A DNA stretch of 43,156 bases from JBCCGG01 sp039029395 (GTDB lineage Bacteria; Pseudomonadota; Alphaproteobacteria; Kiloniellales; JAKSDN01): NCBI GenBank assembly GCA_039029395.1, contig JBCCGG010000050.1, positions 1 through 43,156 of the forward strand, written 5' to 3'. The notes beneath the pieces were generated by a model that was not told the origin of the DNA, searched no databases, and saw nothing but the letters and a program-made list of their open reading frames with translations. The number at the start of each line of letters is the position of its first letter. Within the stretch, counting starts at the first letter, position 1. Made by a program: the position numbers and the translations under genes. Shown here in pieces: positions 42,698-43,156 of the stretch.

Positions 42698-43131
42698 CCC
42701 GCCAAGCGGATGTGGTCGCGTGGTGGGTGTCCGAATAAGATCCGGTGAAAACCGTGTCGATGTGGCGCGAAGGCGTTTCATGGCGTCTTTGGTGCCCGGC
42801 TTTTTGACATTGTTGGATTTATGGAAGGGATGCGCAGGCGGCGTCTTGTTTTGTTTTGAGGTTTTGGTTTGGTCTTTTTAAGGGCGGGACATGGATTGTT
42901 TCGTTCTTGGGACTTGATAGGGCCTCGATTGGGCGTCGTTTTTGAAGCTTGCGTATCCTTCTATCACATAGAAGACCTGTCTTTGGTCTTGGACGTTTGG
43001 CGATCTCTTTTGGGATTGCTTTGTTGTCTGGGGTTTATGGATGGGTTTGATGCCAACGCCTTGAAGATGAGGTTCAGTTTGAGGAGCCCTTGTTAGCTTC
43101 GGGTTCGGGTTTCGGCCTGGGCTTTAGAAGT
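42698..43131 (+). other. rRNA operon 5' leader, T+G-rich
   Basis: Transcribed spacer between promoter and 16S. The boxA-like site lies at 42799. After GGAAGGGATGCGCAGGCGGCG (a leader sequence I recall from related alphaproteobacteria; written here within 42823-42843) the composition becomes strongly keto-biased: about 71% T+G over 42841-43130, and about 82% in the first 60 bases. Open frames here are accidental. I cannot see the downstream partner strand for the 16S processing stem, which lies outside the window. Confidence 0.7.
42799..42811 (+). promoter_or_regulatory. boxA-like antitermination site of the rRNA leader
   Basis: GCTTTTTGACATT resembles the alphaproteobacterial boxA GCTCTTTGACATT, with one mismatch, and is about 105 bases into the transcript. 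boxA recruits the NusB/NusE antitermination complex. Confidence 0.6.
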
Positions 43132-43156
43132 TAACCTGAGAGTTTGATCCTGGCTC
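43132..43156 (+). rRNA. rrs: 16S ribosomal RNA, first 25 bases only
   Basis: AGAGTTTGATCCTGGCTC (43139-43156) is the universal 5' end of bacterial 16S rRNA. By alignment with E. coli numbering the mature 5' end falls at about 43132. The gene runs off the window; a stop exactly here is common where short-read contigs break at repeated rRNA operons. Confidence 0.97.

Noticed and set aside
42663..43096. Small open frames in the rRNA leader
   Set aside because: They lie between a strong rRNA promoter and 16S and show T/G-driven composition rather than protein-like sequence.

Overview
The window looks like high-GC alphaproteobacterial chromosome, of Rhodospirillales/Kiloniellales-like type. The evidence is the GC-rich third codon positions, the gene content (malic enzyme-phosphotransacetylase fusion, MgtE, DUF1489 protein, Tat-exported family 5 solute-binding proteins, leucine/acyl-CoA catabolism) and an rRNA promoter, boxA and 16S start of alphaproteobacterial type at the right end. 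The lineage is inferred from gene types, not from a database match. Both ends look like contig ends: the left 107 bases are an antisense piece of glyQ abutting an unrelated RTX gene, and the right end stops 25 bases into a 16S rRNA gene.

Layout. 1-1.6 kb: glyQ scrap and an RTX calcium-binding repeat protein. 1.7-6.7 kb: pccA (propionyl-CoA carboxylase alpha, no pccB in the window), a small protein with a HEPN-like motif, a Phd/VapC toxin-antitoxin pair overlapping an acylphosphatase gene, then an ArsR regulator and an ArsP-type permease sharing an operator-like repeat. 6.7-13.5 kb: lipB diverging from maeB, then mgtE, a hotdog thioesterase, an Asp/Glu racemase-family protein and isovaleryl-CoA dehydrogenase. 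13.5-17.7 kb: a methyltransferase and LysR pair diverging from a Tat-exported substrate-binding protein, then a GNAT acetyltransferase. 17.7-22.4 kb: an APC amino-acid permease diverging from an RraA-like protein, thiolase and acyl-CoA dehydrogenase. 22.4-28.5 kb: an unrecognised exported protein, a metallophosphoesterase, an FMO-like oxidoreductase with an extra N-terminal domain, and a lower-GC TPR-like protein.

28.5-35.7 kb: a second Tat-exported substrate-binding protein in an operon with a hydroxyisobutyrate-dehydrogenase-family enzyme, diverging from a LysR gene; a further LysR/YciI divergent pair; a 17% GC island; a truncated AAA+ ATPase core; a DsbA-fold isomerase; and a threonine-dehydratase-like enzyme. 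35.8-42.5 kb: a liu-type leucine/isovalerate operon (mccB, enoyl-CoA hydratase, mccA, HMG-CoA lyase) with a potassium-channel gene inserted between the hydratase and mccA, closed by a DUF1489 gene and a terminator. 42.6-43.16 kb: rRNA operon promoter, boxA-like site, a T+G-rich leader and the first bases of 16S rRNA.

Together the metabolic genes give most of a route from leucine to acetyl-CoA and acetoacetate: isovaleryl-CoA dehydrogenase, methylcrotonyl-CoA carboxylase, methylglutaconyl-CoA hydratase and HMG-CoA lyase. Thiolase, a second acyl-CoA dehydrogenase, PccA and the malic enzyme provide neighbouring acyl-CoA and C3/C4 metabolism. I saw no CRISPR array, tRNA gene, intact insertion sequence or prophage. 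No clearly new multi-gene system stands out. The best leads are the K+ channel inside the liu operon, the two orphan solute-binding proteins with their own LysR genes, the lid-less AAA+ protein behind an AT-rich island, and AT-rich synonymous patches inside otherwise GC-rich genes.
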